Notes: generated from the letters alone by a model not told the origin. A DNA stretch of 64,000 nucleotides from Burkholderia savannae (GCF_001524445.2 NZ_CP013417.1:1674001-1738000); one strand, 5' to 3'; counted from the first letter of the stretch, positions 9,799 through 18,148 are shown. Numbers and translations are program-made.

Positions 9799-10224
9799 CT
9801 ACCCGACGACGAGCACGCCGTTCATCGTCTCGTGCCCGGAGCCGCAGAAGATGTCGCACAGGAACTGGACCGTGCCCGGGCCGCCCGCCTGCGCGGCAAG
9901 ATGCACGACCGCGCCCGGCGGCACGTCCGCACGCACGCCGTATTGCGGAATCGAGAAGCCCATCACGGTGTCCTGCGCGGTCAGCTCGAACACGACCGAT
10001 TCGTGCGGCGCAAGCGCGATCCGGTCCGGCGTGAACACGAAGCGCCGCGCGTGAACCTTGATCACGCGCGGCTCGGCGGCGCGCAAGCGCGACGCGTCGA
10101 CGCCCGCGAGCGCGGCAAGCGCCGCGCCGCCCGCGGCGACGAGCCAGCGGCGGCGCGCCGCGACCGGCGCCGTTGCCCGTGCCCGGCCGCGAAGCGCACG
10201 CGGATCGAAGAAAAAATGGCGCAT
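9799..10224 (-). CDS. Exported CuA-like cupredoxin protein
   Basis: 141 aa. A basic N-terminus (MRHFFFDPRALRGR...ARRRW) and a hydrophobic segment at about 28-43 make a signal peptide or signal anchor. The rest is a cupredoxin fold like the copper domain of cytochrome oxidase subunit II. It contains CDIFCGSGHETM, which fits C-x3-C-x3-H-x2-M of CuA centres. The preceding strand reads DTVMGFSIPQYGV, where subunit II usually has DVIHSF; the expected first His ligand is therefore Met. There is no oxidase subunit nearby. It lies 10 bp downstream of the metallophosphoesterase gene and is surely in the same operon. A copper- or redox-related periplasmic role is inferred. Confidence 0.82.
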   Translation of the reverse strand: MRHFFFDPRALRGRARATAPVAARRRWLVAAGGAALAALAGVDASRLRAAEPRVIKVHARRFVFTPDRIALAPHESVVFELTAQDTVMGFSIPQYGVRADVPPGAVVHLAAQAGGPGTVQFLCDIFCGSGHETMNGVLVVG

Positions 10225-10234
10225 CGCAGTCTCC

Positions 10235-11155
10235 TCAGACGGTCGGTTGCGGTTGTTGCGCGACGACGGGCATTTCGGTCAGCACGGGCGTGTGCGTCGC
10301 GTCGCCGACGCGCACTTCGCGCCAGCCGAGCCCGCGATACGGCGCGGCGGCATCCCACGGCACCGGCAGGCGCTTGTCCTGCGAGCCGGCCGCGGGCAGC
10401 GGGAACATCAGCGAGCGCGCCGCGTGGTGCGCGATGTGGCCCGTCATCGCGTGATGCTCCTGATGGATGTGCCCGTAGAACACGGTGACGTTCGGATAGG
10501 GCATCAGCACGTCGACGACCTTCGCGCCGTCGCGCGTCGCCCAGTCCCATTGCGGCGCGAGGTCGAAGAGCGGCCGGTGCGTGAACACGACGATGCGCGC
10601 GTCTTTCGGCTGCCGCGCGAGATCCTGCGCGAGCCATTCGATCTGCGCGTCGCCGACGCGGCCGGCGGGGTCCGACACGTTGTCGACGACGACGAAATGC
10701 ACGCCCTTGTGATCGAACGCGTAATGCGTGTCGCCGAAGATCTCGCGGTACGCGGCGCCGCCGTCGAGGCTCGCGTCGTGCTCGCCCGGCATCAGGTGGA
10801 GCGGTTTCACCTTGAGCTGCGCGACGATCGCTTGGAACTGCCGCATCCGCTCGCGGCGCTCGGCTGGGTCGTCGGTCGTGTGAGTGAGGTCGCCCGTGAA
10901 CATCACGAAGTCGGGCGCGACGGGCAGCGCGTTGACGGCTTCGATCGCCTTCGGCAGCGTGCCGCGCGCGTCCGGGTTGATCGCGGGGCCGGTGAAGCCC
11001 CAGTGCGCATCGGAGAGCTGGACGAAGAAGAAATCGGCGCCGGCGTTCGCGGCGAGGCTCCAGCCGGGCAGCGCGGACGCGAACGCGACGCCGCCTCCGC
11101 AGGCGGCGAGGCGCAGGAAATCGCGCCGCTTCAGGGACAGGGTGGGATTCGGCAT
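10235..11155 (-). CDS. Tat-exported metallophosphoesterase
   Basis: 306 aa. A twin-arginine signal (KRRDFLRLAACGGG, Arg10-Arg11) ends around residue 33. Calcineurin-type metal motifs follow in order: QLSDAHWG (D-x-H), FTGDLTH, MPGEHD (GNHD variant), FTHRP and YGHIHQEH. The fold predicts a two-metal phosphohydrolase folded before export to the periplasm; the substrate is unknown. ATG 11155 follows GGAG. A much longer open frame continues upstream but is antisense to the sigma/anti-sigma genes. It is the first gene of a two-gene operon with the CuA-like protein, behind an ECF-type promoter at 11194-11219. Confidence 0.9.
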   Translation of the reverse strand: MPNPTLSLKRRDFLRLAACGGGVAFASALPGWSLAANAGADFFFVQLSDAHWGFTGPAINPDARGTLPKAIEAVNALPVAPDFVMFTGDLTHTTDDPAERRERMRQFQAIVAQLKVKPLHLMPGEHDASLDGGAAYREIFGDTHYAFDHKGVHFVVVDNVSDPAGRVGDAQIEWLAQDLARQPKDARIVVFTHRPLFDLAPQWDWATRDGAKVVDVLMPYPNVTVFYGHIHQEHHAMTGHIAHHAARSLMFPLPAAGSQDKRLPVPWDAAAPYRGLGWREVRVGDATHTPVLTEMPVVAQQPQPTV

Positions 11156-11193
11156 GGCGGCTCCTTCGCAGATGAGGGTGTGGTGCATGCGAT

Positions 11194-11219
11194 ACCGCGG
11201 CCGCGCCACGAATATTCCC
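11194..11219 (-). promoter_or_regulatory. Predicted ECF promoter of the metallophosphoesterase operon
   Basis: On the minus strand GGGAATA (plus 11213-11219) is followed by 16 nt and then GGTATC. The sigma factor gene has the same GGGAATA-N16-GGTAxC layout on the opposite strand 30 bp away. The start codon is 39 bp downstream. Confidence 0.6.
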
Positions 11220-11250
11220 GGATTATTTTTCGTCTCCGGGCGCGAATCGC

Positions 11251-11279
11251 GGGAATAAACTGGATCGGTGGGCGGTAAC
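11251..11279 (+). promoter_or_regulatory. Predicted autoregulatory ECF promoter of the sigma factor gene
   Basis: GGGAATA (11251-11257), 16 nt, then GGTAAC (11274-11279). It mirrors the promoter at 11194-11219. A transcript from here would start after the ATG at 11281, which supports the later GTG start of the sigma gene. Confidence 0.6.
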
Positions 11280-11370
11280 GATGCTAGAGCCGCGTGCGTG
11301 CCGTCGTCGTCGGCGGCGTGCGCCGGACGCGAGCGGCCGGCGGGCGGGCCGCGCATCCCGGGGAGGCGAC

Positions 11371-12132
11371 GTGGGTCAATTCGGCCGGATGGTCGACGAG
11401 CGCGATGCGAGCGACAAGCGCGACGCGGGCGACGCGGACGATGTGGGCGACGCGGCGGCGCGTAGCGAGCGGTTTCGCGCGCTCGCGCTGCCGCATCTGG
11501 ACGCCGCGTACAACCTCGCGCGCTGGCTGTGCGGCAACGCGAGCGACGCGGAGGACGTCGTGCAGGAGGCGTGCATGCGCGCGTTGCGCTTTCTCGATTC
11601 GTGCCGCGGCGACAACGCGCGGCCGTGGCTGCTGATGATCGTGCGCCACGCCTGGTACACCGAATGGCGGCGGCGGGTGAACGCGCACGAAGTCGCCGCG
11701 CTCGACGGGCTCGACGCCGCCGGTTCGCCGGACGATTGGCATCCCGCGGCCGAAGATCCGCTCGCGCTCCTCGTGCGCAGCGAGGACGCGCACCGCGTGA
11801 ACGCCGCGCTCGCGAAACTGCCGCCCGAGTATCGCGAGGTGCTCGTGCTGCGCGAAATGGAGGATCTGAGCTATCGCGAGATCGCGGCGATCGCGGACGT
11901 GCCGATCGGCACCGTGATGTCGCGGCTCGCGCGGGCGCGGCGGCGGCTGGCGGCGACGCTCGGCGGCGGCGCGCGCGGCGATGCGTCCGCGCCGCGCGCG
12001 GTCGGCGCGCAGGCGCGCCCGGGCGATCGCGCGGCGAATGGCGAGGGTAATGGCGAGGGTAATGGCGAGGGTAATGGCGAGGGCGGTGCGCCGACGTCCG
12101 GAACGGCATCGGAGGCCATCGATGGACTGTAA
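11371..12132 (+). CDS. ECF-type RNA polymerase sigma factor
   Basis: 253 aa from GTG 11371, which follows GGGGAGG; ATG 11389 is an alternative. An ATG at 11281 also opens the frame but overlaps the predicted -10 box. Sigma region 2 is at about residues 40-100 (LDAAYNLARWLCGNASDAEDVVQEACMRAL). Region 4 is at about 150-200 (LPPEYREVLVLREMEDLSYREIAAIADVPIGTVMSRLARARRRL). Regions 1 and 3 are missing, as in ECF factors. The C-terminus is unusual: a low-complexity tail of about 50 residues with four NGEG repeats. It overlaps the anti-sigma gene by 11 bp, so the two are translationally coupled. Confidence 0.92.
   Translation: MGQFGRMVDERDASDKRDAGDADDVGDAAARSERFRALALPHLDAAYNLARWLCGNASDAEDVVQEACMRALRFLDSCRGDNARPWLLMIVRHAWYTEWRRRVNAHEVAALDGLDAAGSPDDWHPAAEDPLALLVRSEDAHRVNAALAKLPPEYREVLVLREMEDLSYREIAAIADVPIGTVMSRLARARRRLAATLGGGARGDASAPRAVGAQARPGDRAANGEGNGEGNGEGNGEGGAPTSGTASEAIDGL
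12037..12084 (+). repeat. Four 12-bp tandem repeats inside the sigma factor gene
   Basis: AATGGCGAGGGT occurs four times head to tail, the last unit ending in C. It encodes NGEG in each unit. The 12-bp period keeps the frame if copy number changes. Confidence 0.95.
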
Positions 12133-13024
12133 CGAAACGCGTGCGCTGCTCGGCGCGGACGTCGATCGCGAGCTTTGCGCATCCGATGCGTGGCGGCTCG
12201 AGCAGCACGTGGGCGGCTGCGGGGCGTGCCGTCTCGAGCGCGATCGGCTCGTCGCGCTTCGCCGGATCGTGCGGCAGGCGCAATATCATCGCGCGTCGGA
12301 CGCGCTGCGCGAGCGCATCGTCGCGGGATTGCCGATGGCGCAGGCGCCCGTTGCACGCGCGCCGGCAGCGGAGGCGCCTGTCGCGGACCTGCCGACGCCC
12401 GGCGGCAGCCCGCGCGGCCCGGGCGCGCATCGCTGGTTCGCGCGACCGGGCCCGCACGGCATGCCCGCCGGCCCGGCGATCGGCCGGCCGCGGCCGCGCG
12501 CCGCGACGCTGCCCGGCCTCGGCTGGGGCGTCGCATTGGCGATCGCGCTTGCCGCGGCGGCCGGCCTCGCGCTCGACGCGCGTCGCGCGGCGACGGAGCG
12601 CACCGTCGACGAAATCGTCGCGAGCCACGTGCGGGCCGGCCTGTCGTCGCGGGACATCGACGTGATCTCGACTGACCGCCATACGGTCAAGCCGTGGTTC
12701 AACGGCCGCCTCGACTACGCGCCGCCCGTCGTCGACCTGAGCGCGAGCGGTTTCGCGCTCGCGGGCGGCCGGCTCGACTATGTCGGGCAGCGCCGCGTCG
12801 CGGTGCTCGTCTACCGCTACCGGCAGCACGTGATCGACGTCTACGTGCGGCCGTCGGGCGAGGGCGGGGCGGCGCCGTACGCGACCGAGTCGCAGGGTTA
12901 CGCGCTCGACCGCTGGAACGCGGCCGGCATGACGTGGTGGGCGGTGAGCGACGCGGAGCCGTCCGCGCTCGCGGCGTTCAGGATGGCGCTGAGCGCGCGC
13001 GTCGCCGCGCCGCGAACCGAGTGA
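12122..13024 (+). CDS. Membrane anti-sigma factor with zinc-finger motif
   Basis: 300 aa. The N-terminal cytoplasmic domain has the ZAS-type motif H-x3-C-x2-C (EQHVGGCGACRLERD, near residues 29-36). This binds zinc and holds the sigma factor in many redox-sensing pairs. A Pro/Ala-rich linker precedes one transmembrane helix at about 139-160 (GLGWGVALAIALAAAAGLALDA). The periplasmic domain contains HTVKPWFNGRLDYAPPVVDL and GGRLDYVGQRRVAVLVYRY, typical of a widespread anti-sigma family with this C-terminal domain. It is coupled to the sigma gene by an 11-bp overlap. The signal sensed is unknown. Confidence 0.9.
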   Translation: MDCNETRALLGADVDRELCASDAWRLEQHVGGCGACRLERDRLVALRRIVRQAQYHRASDALRERIVAGLPMAQAPVARAPAAEAPVADLPTPGGSPRGPGAHRWFARPGPHGMPAGPAIGRPRPRAATLPGLGWGVALAIALAAAAGLALDARRAATERTVDEIVASHVRAGLSSRDIDVISTDRHTVKPWFNGRLDYAPPVVDLSASGFALAGGRLDYVGQRRVAVLVYRYRQHVIDVYVRPSGEGGAAPYATESQGYALDRWNAAGMTWWAVSDAEPSALAAFRMALSARVAAPRTE

Positions 13025-13176
13025 CGGCGCCTGAGGAGATGCGACCCCATCACCGCGACGGCTGCTCCCGCACCGGCCGTTGCGTCGGCGCATCGACGCT
13101 GTGCGCGCGCCGAGCCGCTTGGCCGCTCAAGTCGTTGAAAACACGGCCGAATCGCGCGGCGGCGCATGCATGAACC

Positions 13177-13204
13177 TTGCATGCGACCCATATCCGGGTT
13201 AAAC
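13177..13204 (+). promoter_or_regulatory. Putative promoter of the rpsF operon
   Basis: TTGCAT (13177-13182), 16-nt spacer, TTAAAC (13199-13204). It lies 66 bp upstream of rpsF, in a region otherwise lacking promoter-like sequence. Confidence 0.4.
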
Positions 13205-13270
13205 TCTCCGGCTTCTCACTTGCCACACCGGTTCAGACGCCCGGGTGGCTTCTATCCACAAGGAGTGTGT

Positions 13271-13645
13271 ATGCGTCATTACGAAATCGTCTTCATCGTG
13301 CACCCCGATCAGAGCGAGCAAGTGCCCGCGATGATCGAGCGTTACAAGACCACGATCACGTCGCACGGCGGTCAGATCCACCGCGTCGAAGACTGGGGCC
13401 GCCGCCAACTGGCCTACATGATCGAGAAACTCGCGAAGGCTCACTACGTCTGCATGAACATCGAGTGCGACCAGACGACGCTCGACGAACTCGAACACGC
13501 GTTCAAGTTCAACGACGCCGTGCTGCGCCACCTCATCGTCAAGATGAAGAAGGCCGAAACCGGCCCGTCGCCGATGATGAAGGAAGTTCAGCGCGAAGAA
13601 GCCAAGAAGGCGGCTGCCGCTCAGCCGACCGAAGCGCAGGCTTAA
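13271..13645 (+). CDS. rpsF: 30S ribosomal protein S6
   Basis: 124 aa. Starts [19 protein letters not shown], the universal S6 N-terminus, and includes the [17 protein letters not shown] segment. The C-terminal tail is Lys/Ala/Glu-rich, as in proteobacterial S6. It follows AAGGAG at an ideal distance. First gene of the rpsF-priB-rpsR-rplI operon. S6 binds S18 and helps assemble the platform of the small subunit. Confidence 0.99.
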   Translation: MRHYEIVFIVHPDQSEQVPAMIERYKTTITSHGGQIHRVEDWGRRQLAYMIEKLAKAHYVCMNIECDQTTLDELEHAFKFNDAVLRHLIVKMKKAETGPSPMMKEVQREEAKKAAAAQPTEAQA

Positions 13646-13682
13646 CGCATCAAGCCATCAGGGAAAGGAGCGCGGCGCTTTC

Positions 13683-13982
13683 GTGAACAGGCTGCAATTG
13701 ACGGCGAGCGTCGTCGAGCGTGAACCGGTGCGGTACACCCCCGCCGGCGTTCCGATCGCAAGCGCCACGTTGCAGCATCGCGCCGAAGTCGTCGAAGCAG
13801 GCATCGCCCGGCAGGTCGAATTGACGATCCCGGCCGTGGCGGCAGGCGAGGCGAGCGGCAAGCTGGAAGGCTGCGAGATGGGCGTCGAGACGCTCTTCAC
13901 CGGCTTCCTGGCGAAGAAGAGCCGCAACGCGAGAACCCTGGTGTTTCACATCACAGCATTGCAGGACATTGGAAAGGACTGA
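13683..13982 (+). CDS. priB: Primosomal replication protein N
   Basis: 99 aa with a GTG start (13683) after GGAAAGGAGCG. Single OB-fold. The [24 protein letters not shown] start and the [21 protein letters not shown] end match PriB. It stabilises PriA on single-stranded DNA during replication restart. It is the standard second gene of this operon, 37 bp after rpsF and 2 bp before rpsR. It belongs to the SSB family but is distinct from Ssb in length. Confidence 0.96.
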
Positions 13983-13984
13983 AC

Positions 13985-14260
13985 ATGGCCCGCCCCACTG
14001 GTAAGAAATTCGACAAGCGTCGTCAGCAGCAAAACCCGCTCTTCAAGCGTAAGAAGTTCTGCCGCTTCACGGCAGCCGGCGTCGAGCAGATCGACTACAA
14101 GGACACGGAAACGCTGAAGGACTTCATCGGCGAGAACGGCAAGATCACGCCGGCGCGCCTGACGGGCACGAAGGCCCACTATCAGCGCCAGCTCGACACG
14201 GCGATCAAGCGCGCGCGTTTCCTCGCGCTGCTGCCGTACACCGATCAGCACAAGGCGTAA
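13985..14260 (+). CDS. rpsR: 30S ribosomal protein S18
   Basis: 91 aa. The motif [18 protein letters not shown] and the end [23 protein letters not shown] are diagnostic for S18. Basic N-terminus. It pairs with S6 in the 30S platform. Start ATG 13985 lies 2 bp after the priB stop, so translation is probably coupled. Confidence 0.99.
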
Positions 14261-14287
14261 TCAGGCGACGCAATAAGGAGAATTCGA

Positions 14288-14740
14288 ATGCAAATCATTC
14301 TGTTGGAAAAAGTCGCCAATCTGGGCAACCTCGGCGATATCGTCAAGGTCAAGGACGGTTACGCTCGCAACTTCCTGATCCCGAACCGCAAGGCGCGCCG
14401 CGCGACGAAGGACGCGATCGCTGAATTCGAAGTCCGCCGCGCGGAACTCGAAAAGGTCGCCGCCGAGAAGCTGGCCGCCGCGCAAGCGGTCGGCGAAAAG
14501 CTGGGCGGTCAGTCGTTCCAGATCACGCAGAAGTCGGGCGTCGACGGCCGTCTGTTCGGCTCGGTGACGAACGGCGACGTCGCCGAACTGCTGAAGAAGG
14601 CAGGCTACGACGTCGAGAAGGCGCAAGTGCGCATGCCGGAAGGCCCGCTGAAGATGATCGGCGAGCACGGCGTGCAAGTCGCGCTGCACACCGACGTCGT
14701 CGTCGACGTCACGATCAACGTGATCGGCGACCACGCGTAA
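14288..14740 (+). CDS. rplI: 50S ribosomal protein L9
   Basis: 150 aa. [32 protein letters not shown] is the conserved N-terminal 23S-binding domain. A connecting helix rich in Ala/Glu/Lys and the C-terminal domain follow at normal length. AAGGAG precedes the ATG. Last gene of the operon before a terminator. Confidence 0.99.
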   Translation: MQIILLEKVANLGNLGDIVKVKDGYARNFLIPNRKARRATKDAIAEFEVRRAELEKVAAEKLAAAQAVGEKLGGQSFQITQKSGVDGRLFGSVTNGDVAELLKKAGYDVEKAQVRMPEGPLKMIGEHGVQVALHTDVVVDVTINVIGDHA

Positions 14741-14784
14741 GCACGACATGCAGTCTATGCGGGCGGCGCACGTCGCCCGACATG

Positions 14785-14822
14785 AAGGGCAGGGGCCCGG
14801 GCAACCGGTTCCTGCCTTTTTT
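14785..14822 (+). terminator. Terminator after rplI
   Basis: GGCAGG (14788-14793) pairs with CCTGCC (14811-14816) across a 17-nt GC-rich loop and is followed by TTTTTT. It separates the ribosomal operon from dnaB. Confidence 0.75.
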
Positions 14823-14899
14823 CGTTTCTCGGCGTCTGTTTCTCGGCGTCTTCGACGCCGGCTGGCGAAGCCGCGCCCATTTCGCGATAATCCGAAGCC

Positions 14900-16282
14900 A
14901 TGAATGCGCCGAAAGACCCCCAAATCGAATCGCTGAAAGTCCCGCCTCACTCGATCGAGGCCGAGCAGTCCGTGCTGGGCGGCCTGCTGCTCGACAACGG
15001 CGCCTGGGACCGGATCGCCGACTTCCTGTCGCAGGGCGATTTCTACCGGTACGACCACCGCATCATCTTCGAGCACATCGGCCGGCTCATCGCGGCGACG
15101 CGCCCGGCCGACGTCGTCACCGTCTACGAGGCGCTCACGACGTCGGGCAAGGCGGAGGACGTGGGCGGGCTCGCGTACCTGAACGCGCTCGCGCAGAACA
15201 CGCCGAGCGCCGCGAACATCCGCCGCTACGCCGAAATCGTCCGCGATCGCGCGGTGCTGCGCCGGCTCGTGTCGGTCGCCGACGAAATCTCGGCCGACGC
15301 GTTCAATCCGCAGGGCAAGGAAGTCCGCCAGCTGCTCGACGAGGCCGAATCGAAGGTGTTCTCGATCGCCGAGGACGGCGCGCGCGGCACGCAGGGCTTC
15401 CTCGAGATCGGGCCGCTTCTCACGCAGGTCGTCGAGCGGATCGACACCCTTTATCACACGGCGAATCCGAGCGACGTGACGGGCACGCCGACGGGCTTCG
15501 TCGATCTGGACCGGATGACGTCCGGCATGCACGGCGGCGAGCTGATCATCGTCGCCGGCCGCCCGTCGATGGGTAAGACGGCGTTTTCGATGAACATCGG
15601 CGAATACGTCGCCGTCGAGTACGGTTTGCCCGTCGCGGTGTTCTCGATGGAAATGCCGGGCACGCAGCTCGTGATGCGGATGCTCGGCTCGGTCGGCCGG
15701 CTCGACCAGCACCGGATGCGGACCGGGCGCCTGACCGACGAGGATTGGCCGAAGCTCACGCACGCGGTGCAGAAGATGAGCGAGGCGCAGCTCTTCATCG
15801 ACGAGTCGGGCGGCCTGAATCCGATGGAGCTGCGCTCGCGCGCGCGGCGTCTCGCGCGCCAGTGCGGCAAGCTCGGGCTCATCATCGTCGACTACCTGCA
15901 GCTGATGACGGGCTCGTCGCAGGGCGAGAACCGCGCGACCGAAATCTCGGAAATCTCCCGTTCGCTGAAGAGCCTCGCGAAAGAGCTCGACGTGCCGGTG
16001 ATCGCGCTGTCGCAGCTCAATCGCGGCCTCGAGCAGCGGCCGAACAAGCGGCCGGTGATGTCGGACTTGCGGGAATCGGGCGCAATCGAGCAGGACGCGG
16101 ACGTGATCCTGTTCATCTACCGCGACGAAGTGTACAACCCGGACAGCCCCGACAAGGGCACCGCCGAGATCATCATCGGTAAGCAGCGTAACGGCCCGAT
16201 CGGCCCTGTTCGGCTCACGTTCCTGGGTCAATACACGAAATTCGACAATTTTGCAGGGGCGCAAAACTTCTACGGCGAGTAG
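14900..16282 (+). CDS. dnaB: Replicative DNA helicase
   Basis: 460 aa. The N-terminal primase-interacting domain (about 15-120) begins with PPHSIEAEQSVLGGLLLDNGAWD. The RecA-like C-terminal domain has Walker A GRPSMGKT (near residues 218-225), Walker B LGLIIVDYLQLM, and the SQLNRGLEQRPNKRP arginine-finger region. Hexameric 5'-3' helicase of the replication fork. It sits in its common place after rplI, 159 bp downstream, beyond a terminator. No intein is present. Confidence 0.99.
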   Translation: MNAPKDPQIESLKVPPHSIEAEQSVLGGLLLDNGAWDRIADFLSQGDFYRYDHRIIFEHIGRLIAATRPADVVTVYEALTTSGKAEDVGGLAYLNALAQNTPSAANIRRYAEIVRDRAVLRRLVSVADEISADAFNPQGKEVRQLLDEAESKVFSIAEDGARGTQGFLEIGPLLTQVVERIDTLYHTANPSDVTGTPTGFVDLDRMTSGMHGGELIIVAGRPSMGKTAFSMNIGEYVAVEYGLPVAVFSMEMPGTQLVMRMLGSVGRLDQHRMRTGRLTDEDWPKLTHAVQKMSEAQLFIDESGGLNPMELRSRARRLARQCGKLGLIIVDYLQLMTGSSQGENRATEISEISRSLKSLAKELDVPVIALSQLNRGLEQRPNKRPVMSDLRESGAIEQDADVILFIYRDEVYNPDSPDKGTAEIIIGKQRNGPIGPVRLTFLGQYTKFDNFAGAQNFYGE

Positions 16283-16346
16283 CGCCGGATGTAAACCCCT
16301 ATTTCGCAAAACGTTGTATCTCGTCGCCGCCGTCGCATTCGGGCGC

Positions 16347-16374
16347 TTGGCTGGCAACTGTTAAACAGTACAAT
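16347..16374 (+). promoter_or_regulatory. Putative promoter with palindrome upstream of the DUF47-pit operon
   Basis: TTGGCT (16347-16352), 16 nt, TACAAT (16369-16374). A perfect palindrome ACTGTT-A-AACAGT (16357-16369) fills the spacer up to the -10 box, a good place for a repressor. The ATG follows 47 bp later. Confidence 0.5.
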
Positions 16375-16420
16375 GTCGCCGGTTTTTGTGACCGCCGTTT
16401 GACCATTTTTCAGGAATCCC

Positions 16421-17047
16421 ATGTTCGGTCGATTCATGCCCACCGAGGGCAAGTTCTTCGAAATCTTCAACGCGCACGCGAATTACATCGTCTCTGGCGG
16501 ACGCGAGCTCGAACTTCTGATCGACAATCTCGCGGACGCCGAGATTCACAAGCAGAACGTGCAATCGGCCGAGAAGGCGGCCGACAAGCTGACGCACGAA
16601 GCGATCGATCTGCTGCACAAGACGTTCATCACGCCGCTCGACCGCGACGAAATCCACAAGCTGATCACGACGATGGACGACATCCTCGACCTGATGGAGG
16701 ACGTCGCGACCGCCGTGTCGCTGTACGACGTGCGCTCGGTCACGTCGGAGGCGAGCCAGCTCGCGCACATCGTCACGCAGTCGGCGCAGCACGTGCAGGC
16801 GGCCGTCGCGCTGCTGTCGGACATGAAGCAATCGAACCAGATCCTGAAGGCGTGCGAGGAGATCGACCGCTGGGAGTCGGAGGCGGACCGCGTGCTGCGC
16901 GCGGCGATGTCGAAGCTCTTCCGCGAGGAGGACGATGTCAAGACGCTCATCAAGCTGAAGGCGATCTACGAGCTGCTCGAGGAGATCACCGACAAGTGCG
17001 AGGATGTCGCGAACATCATCGAAGGCATCGTGCTGGAAAACGCCTGA
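16421..17047 (+). CDS. DUF47/PhoU-like Pit accessory protein
   Basis: 208 aa, all-helical PhoU-like fold of the DUF47 (TIGR00153) family. The MFGRFMPTEGKFFEIFNAHANYIVSGGREL start and the DREEDDVK/KCEDVANIIEGIVLENA ending fit the family. These proteins are encoded beside low-affinity Pit phosphate transporters and are thought to regulate them. It lies 10 bp before pit in the same operon. Confidence 0.93.
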   Translation: MFGRFMPTEGKFFEIFNAHANYIVSGGRELELLIDNLADAEIHKQNVQSAEKAADKLTHEAIDLLHKTFITPLDRDEIHKLITTMDDILDLMEDVATAVSLYDVRSVTSEASQLAHIVTQSAQHVQAAVALLSDMKQSNQILKACEEIDRWESEADRVLRAAMSKLFREEDDVKTLIKLKAIYELLEEITDKCEDVANIIEGIVLENA

Positions 17048-17057
17048 GCGGACCACG

Positions 17058-18068
17058 ATGCATTCGATACAACTCGCCTTGTGGGCCGTCGCGGCGCTCG
17101 TGCTCGTCGCACTCGTGTTCGATTTCATGAACGGCTTCCACGACGCCGCGAACTCGATCGCGACCGTCGTGTCGACCGGGGTGCTCAAGCCCCAGCAGGC
17201 CGTGGTGTTCGCGGCGGCATTCAACGTCATCGCGTATTTCATCTTTCATCTGAAGGTCGCGCAGACCGTCGGCAAGGGCACGATCGACGCGAGCATCGTC
17301 GATCACTACGTCGTGTTCGGCGCGCTCTTCGGCGCGATCGGCTGGAACGTCATTACGTGGTACTACGGGATTCCGTCGAGCTCGTCGCACGCGCTGATCG
17401 GCGGGCTCGTCGGCGCCGCGGTGTCGAAGTCGGGCTGGGGATCGCTCAACGTCGACGGGCTGATGAAAACCGTCGCGTTCATCTTCATCTCGCCGCTCTT
17501 GGGCTTCCTCCTCGGCTCGCTGTTCATGCTCGGCGTGTCGTGGCTGTACTTCAGGACCGCGCCGAGCAAGGTCGACCGGCGCTTCAGGCGGCTGCAGCTG
17601 TTGTCCGCGAGCCTCTACAGCCTCGGCCACGGCGGCAACGACGCGCAGAAGACGATCGGCATCATCTGGATGCTGCTGATCGCGTCCGGCTACGCATCGG
17701 TCGCGGCCGATGCGCCGCCCGTGTGGGTGATCGGCGCGTGCTACCTGTCGATGGGCCTCGGCACGCTGTTCGGCGGCTGGCGGATCGTCCGCACGATGGG
17801 CCAGAAGATCACGAAGCTCAAGCCGGTCGGCGGCTTCTGCGCGGAGACGGGCGGCGCGGTGACGCTGTTCGTCGCGTCGTGGATGGGCATTCCGGTATCG
17901 ACCACGCACACGATCACGGGCGCGATCGTCGGCGTCGGCGCGACGCGCAAGCTGTCGGCCGTGCGCTGGGGCGTCGCCGGCAACATCGTATGGGCGTGGG
18001 TGCTGACCATTCCCGCGTCGGCGCTGATCGCGGCGGCCGGGTGGTGGATCGGGCACCGCGTGTTCTGA
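17058..18068 (+). CDS. pit: Low-affinity inorganic phosphate transporter (PiT family)
   Basis: 336 aa integral membrane protein with about ten hydrophobic helices. Both PiT signature halves are present: DFMNGFHDAANSIATVVSTGVL near the N-terminus and GGNDAQKTIGIIWMLLI in the second half. TTHTITGAIVGVGATR follows. It carries phosphate, probably as a metal-phosphate complex, with proton symport. The start ATG at 17058 is inside a longer frame that begins within the DUF47 gene; the internal ATG gives a normal PiT N-terminus. Confidence 0.95.
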   Translation: MHSIQLALWAVAALVLVALVFDFMNGFHDAANSIATVVSTGVLKPQQAVVFAAAFNVIAYFIFHLKVAQTVGKGTIDASIVDHYVVFGALFGAIGWNVITWYYGIPSSSSHALIGGLVGAAVSKSGWGSLNVDGLMKTVAFIFISPLLGFLLGSLFMLGVSWLYFRTAPSKVDRRFRRLQLLSASLYSLGHGGNDAQKTIGIIWMLLIASGYASVAADAPPVWVIGACYLSMGLGTLFGGWRIVRTMGQKITKLKPVGGFCAETGGAVTLFVASWMGIPVSTTHTITGAIVGVGATRKLSAVRWGVAGNIVWAWVLTIPASALIAAAGWWIGHRVF

Positions 18069-18148
18069 CGTCCTGACCCCGCCGGCCGCGCGGATTGTCG
18101 ACGAAATTCGCCGAGCTTCGTCGAGATTTCCCGAGATTCGCCGAGAAC

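Noticed and set aside
10235..13093. A single 952-codon minus-strand open frame
   Set aside because: Only its end encodes the metallophosphoesterase. The upstream two thirds is antisense to the sigma and anti-sigma genes and is Arg-rich.
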